Notes under the pieces: model-generated
Seen by the model: the letters and a program-made list of their open reading frames with translations, nothing else
Database searches by the model: none
What the model was told of the DNA's origin: nothing
Part shown: one piece after another, positions 8,135 to 10,362 of the stretch
Position numbering within the stretch: position 1 is the first letter of the stretch
Layout: each line of letters starts with the position of its first letter
Made by a program: the position numbers and the translations under genes
DNA from: an uncultured Mordavella sp.
GTDB taxonomy: Bacteria; Bacillota; Clostridia; Lachnospirales; Lachnospiraceae
DNA: 10,362 nucleotides
Direction: 5' to 3'
Assembly (NCBI GenBank): GCA_902406105.1
Contig: CABPCP010000087.1
Location: forward strand, 1 to 10,362

Positions 8135-8212
8135 TGCGTCACTCCTTTCTCTGATCGCTTTCTGTGATGAAAACGCAGCTGAATTTTACATAGATAATGG
8201 TTAGGAAATAAA

Positions 8213-8225
8213 GGCCGAACCGGCC
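8213..8225 (-). terminator. Small GC-rich hairpin with T-rich tail upstream of comM
   Basis: GGCCG (8213-8217) and CGGCC (8221-8225) enclose a 3-base loop, and the minus strand continues TTTATTTCC. It could be a backup terminator for transcripts from the DUF5107 gene that pass the larger hairpin at 8231-8290, or a structure in a comM leader. The stem is short, so confidence is modest. The remaining bases between it and the comM ribosome site (8148-8212) hold an AT-rich stretch but no promoter I would call. Confidence 0.4.
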
Positions 8226-8230
8226 AGATA

Positions 8231-8290
8231 CAAAAATCGGAGAAGATTTCCGATTTCGATGTAAACACATCTTATCTTAAATCTTCTCCG
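8231..8290 (-). terminator. Terminator of the DUF5107-TPR gene, with nested hairpins
   Basis: CGGAGAAGATTT (8238-8249) and AAATCTTCTCCG (8279-8290) form a perfect 12-bp stem beginning 17 bases after the gene's stop codon. On the minus strand it is followed by ATTTTTGTATC, a fair T-run. The 29-base loop carries its own 5-bp hairpin, GATGT (8258-8262) with ACATC (8267-8271). A competing 8-bp stem, AAATCGGA (8234-8241) with TCCGATTT (8249-8256), uses the same 3' bases and the same T-run, so only one of the two stems can form at a time. Confidence 0.75.
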
Positions 8291-8298
8291 TTTGTCAA
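8269..8298 (-). promoter_or_regulatory. Candidate promoter for comM-dprA-topA inside the terminator
   Basis: On the minus strand a perfect TTGACA (8298-8293), an 18-base spacer and TAAGAT (8274-8269, 4 of 6 consensus bases) suggest a start near 8262, with a leader of about 128 bases before the comM ATG. The -35 to -10 spacer contains one arm of the DUF5107 terminator. A transcript from here would lack that arm and could fold the shorter 8-bp stem instead. The -35 match is exact, but the -10 is weak and lacks a TG extension, so this may be chance. Confidence 0.35.
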
Positions 8299-8306
8299 CT
8301 TGAATT

Positions 8307-10259
8307 TTATAAAGCTTCGAAATCCCATTGTTCCGGCATTTTCACCAGATCTTTCCCGTTCAGGGCCCGGCAGGCTTTTCCCCACAGCTCTGCCAGATTA
8401 TCCTCACATTCCCGCAGGTCTTCCAAGACAAAGTCCGGGCGGCTGCTCAGGAAGTCATACACCTGCTGCCATTCTCCCGTTTCACCAAGAGCCGCATAAT
8501 AATCGAAAAGTACTCTGCTTTCCCGCTGAACCTGGTCAGACAGAATCGGATACAATCTTACGACCTCTCCATAAGCTTCCAGAGAAAGGAGCAGACGGAA
8601 TCCTTCTTTTACATAAGACAGGTCTTCCGGCCGTTTTTCGATTCCTTTTGCCAGCCACGAGGCCGCTTCTTCCTTGTTTCCTGTCAGTGTATACAAAGAT
8701 CCAAGGGCATGGCAGGCCCAGGCTGTTTCTTCCAGATTCCAGGAAGCCAGAAGTTCCTGCTTGGCCAGGTCCATTTCCTGGTATTCCAGATGCAGAAGTC
8801 CCAGTTGGTAATGGGCGTACCAGTTTCCCCGGTTCTGTCCCTGTACCCCTTCCCGCAGTTTCTCATAGAACATCTGGCCATACATGAATCCGTCCGGTCT
8901 GGTCTTTGGATCCGGCGTCTCCAGATTTCCAGTCTTTAAGAAATCTGCCCACGCTTTTTGATGCGGTTTTGTAAAGTGATATTCCAGATGTTCGGAAAGG
9001 GGACGGTCTCCGGCGATCTGCCGCTCTTCTCTTTTCAGTGCTCCGTAACCGCAGCCTTCATAGACAAGTTTGGCGCTGCTTTTCGCCATTTCTTTGGTGT
9101 CCGCCAGTCTCTCTTCTAGTTTTTCCTCTCGGATCCTCTCCGCCATTTTCTCTGTAAACTCGTCCCGCAGTTCTTCGAAAGGAAACGCCAGTTCTTCCTC
9201 GGAAAGCTGTACGCTTCCGTACTGTTCCAGCCATTCCCAGGCGCTGTGAGGCGGCATAGGGATACAGCCGTACTGGGTTTTTCCAAGGCCCGCCTGGATC
9301 TCTACGTAAGGTCCCGCTTCTTCCGTCAGGAACTCCTGCCAGTGGTCGCCGCCCTTTTTATGTCCCCAGGAAAACAGCTTTCTTCCCCGCAGTCTCTTCG
9401 TAGAATACTGAAGCAGACCATAACCGTCTTTTCCAATATTCGCGATATATTTAGGTTTCTCTTCCGGAATATTGAAGAAGTAATCTACCTGAGCCGGGAT
9501 CCTTTCGTACCGAGTCACGTCCACCCCTTCTACTTCCGGGATCTTTGCCTTATATACCTTCTGATAATCTCCGGTATAGGCTTCCTTTGCCGGAACGATC
9601 AGCCGTCCTTCTTCGTATTCCGGCACAGCCATATTGCTCCACCAATACATGGGCACCACTTTGTCCCCAGAATTTACGATCCGCATCCGGCAGTTCAGAT
9701 TCCGATCTCCCTCATCCAGCCAGAAATCCATCTGGTACTCTACGCCCCGGACTCTCTCATACTCATACATTCTGAGCACGGGAGTCTGATCTTCTTTCTC
9801 CAGACTGGCCGTGTACAAAGGCCGGGTGGTAAACGGCGTATGGCCGATCATGCTGATATTCCACTCCACGCCTCCGCTGAACCAGGCGTTGCATATAGCA
9901 AGATTGCTGAAACGGATCACATCATTTGTATACAAAAGGTTCCTGCCCGTCTTCTTATCCGTAAGCTCCCACAAGCGGCCTCCCAGTTCCGGAAGAAATA
10001 CAGCCTTTAGGAAATCATTTTCCAGTACTGCTGTTTTTACCTCCACATCTTTCAACTCTCTATCATAAGCCTGGACCTGACGGTAAGGGAAGGAATTCCT
10101 TCTCTGGCCAAATCCTTCGTAAATCTCATCATCTTCTTCCAGGAAAAATTCCAAACTGTTCTGAAGCGCCGCCTTTCCCGCAAGATCAGGCACGCTGGTG
10201 GATTCTCCGAATCTTCCCGCTTTCATAACTTGTGTCTCAAATCTCAATTCTGGTCTCAT
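8307..10259 (-). CDS. DUF5107 domain protein with C-terminal TPR-like repeats
   Basis: The 650 residues read as two parts. Residues about 45-365 resemble the DUF5107 family, which has a galactose-mutarotase-like beta-sandwich: FLPELGGRLWELTDKKTGRN, SGGVEWNISMIGHTPF, MYWWSNMAVPE and MPPHSAWEWLEQYG. Residues about 480-580 form helical repeats typical of TPRs (WYAHYQLGLLHLEYQEMDLAKQELL, then AWACHALGSLYTLTGNKEEAASWLAKGIEKRPED, with the P at the repeat end). A charged helical linker lies between. There is no signal peptide or membrane span, so it is probably cytoplasmic. The fold suggests sugar or glycoside binding or processing, but no reaction is established and no catalytic residues can be named with confidence. 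Family members often lie near carbohydrate-use genes; none is visible here. GGAGG (10267-10271) is 7 bases before the ATG, and a promoter is just upstream. It is transcribed separately from comM by virtue of the terminator after it. Confidence 0.8.
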   Translation of the reverse strand: MRPELRFETQVMKAGRFGESTSVPDLAGKAALQNSLEFFLEEDDEIYEGFGQRRNSFPYRQVQAYDRELKDVEVKTAVLENDFLKAVFLPELGGRLWELTDKKTGRNLLYTNDVIRFSNLAICNAWFSGGVEWNISMIGHTPFTTRPLYTASLEKEDQTPVLRMYEYERVRGVEYQMDFWLDEGDRNLNCRMRIVNSGDKVVPMYWWSNMAVPEYEEGRLIVPAKEAYTGDYQKVYKAKIPEVEGVDVTRYERIPAQVDYFFNIPEEKPKYIANIGKDGYGLLQYSTKRLRGRKLFSWGHKKGGDHWQEFLTEEAGPYVEIQAGLGKTQYGCIPMPPHSAWEWLEQYGSVQLSEEELAFPFEELRDEFTEKMAERIREEKLEERLADTKEMAKSSAKLVYEGCGYGALKREERQIAGDRPLSEHLEYHFTKPHQKAWADFLKTGNLETPDPKTRPDGFMYGQMFYEKLREGVQGQNRGNWYAHYQLGLLHLEYQEMDLAKQELLASWNLEETAWACHALGSLYTLTGNKEEAASWLAKGIEKRPEDLSYVKEGFRLLLSLEAYGEVVRLYPILSDQVQRESRVLFDYYAALGETGEWQQVYDFLSSRPDFVLEDLRECEDNLAELWGKACRALNGKDLVKMPEQWDFEAL

Positions 10260-10329
10260 AAAAGCTCCTCCACATTCTCATATGAATTGGCGGTGCCAGA
10301 CAGACATTTCCTCTGACAATCGCAAAGCC

Positions 10330-10358
10330 ATTTTATCATATTGGAGGGGTATTTTCAA
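10330..10358 (-). promoter_or_regulatory. Extended -10 promoter of the DUF5107-TPR gene
   Basis: On the minus strand TTGAAA (10358-10353), a 17-base spacer and TAAAAT (10335-10330) give 5 of 6 matches each to the housekeeping boxes, with a TG one base before the -10 box. The predicted start is near 10323, leaving a leader of about 64 bases. The leader contains a small inverted repeat, TGGC-GGT-GCCA (10288-10298 or so), and the palindrome CATATG, neither assignable to a known regulator. Confidence 0.75.
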
Positions 10359-10362
10359 TTGG

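Noticed and set aside
7235..8167. A 310-codon plus-strand frame opposite comM
   Set aside because: Composition is that of a reverse-strand shadow (many Arg, His, Gln, Ser) and comM itself is intact here.
8183..8195. TAAAAT / TATGTA stretch before comM as a -10 box
   Set aside because: No acceptable -35 box lies 16-18 bases upstream (TTATTT is the best), so I did not call a promoter here.

Overview
All seven recognisable protein genes lie on the minus strand. The set is typical of a Clostridia genome, most likely a Lachnospiraceae gut commensal. The evidence is the HrcA/CIRCE-controlled groES-groEL pair, a CodY regulator, the comM-dprA-topA cluster next to codY, strong AGGAGG-type ribosome sites, a topoisomerase I with three C-terminal zinc ribbons, and a DUF5107-TPR protein of a kind common in gut Firmicutes. 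This placement rests on gene content and sequence style, not on a search.

Layout in the direction of transcription (high to low coordinates): (1) a 650-residue DUF5107-TPR protein (8307-10259) with its own extended -10 promoter at the right edge. (2) A 172-base gap with a 12-bp terminator hairpin, competing alternative hairpins and a possible second promoter. (3) comM (6599-8134), dprA (5514-6593) and topA (3388-5475), packed 5 and 38 bases apart and probably one operon. ComM and DprA process incoming single-stranded DNA during transformation, and TopA relaxes negative supercoils. (4) codY (2538-3320), with its own promoter just after the topA stop, followed by a strong hairpin. (5) A 101-residue orphan protein (2170-2475). 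(6) groES-groEL (2053 to 107), with a near-consensus extended -10 promoter, a perfect CIRCE operator, an extra CIRCE-like arm over the -10 box, and a clean intrinsic terminator. (7) At the left edge, 50 bases of small hairpins that belong to no gene here and may be the end of another element.

The window is mostly conserved housekeeping and global-regulator DNA. I see no CRISPR array, transposase, tRNA, rRNA, toxin-antitoxin pair or defence gene, and no evidence of a new multi-gene system. The points worth a second look are regulatory: the three-armed groE operator, the inverted repeat over the codY promoter, the overlapping hairpins between the DUF5107 gene and comM, the divergent sensor half of CodY, and the orphan small protein between codY and groES.
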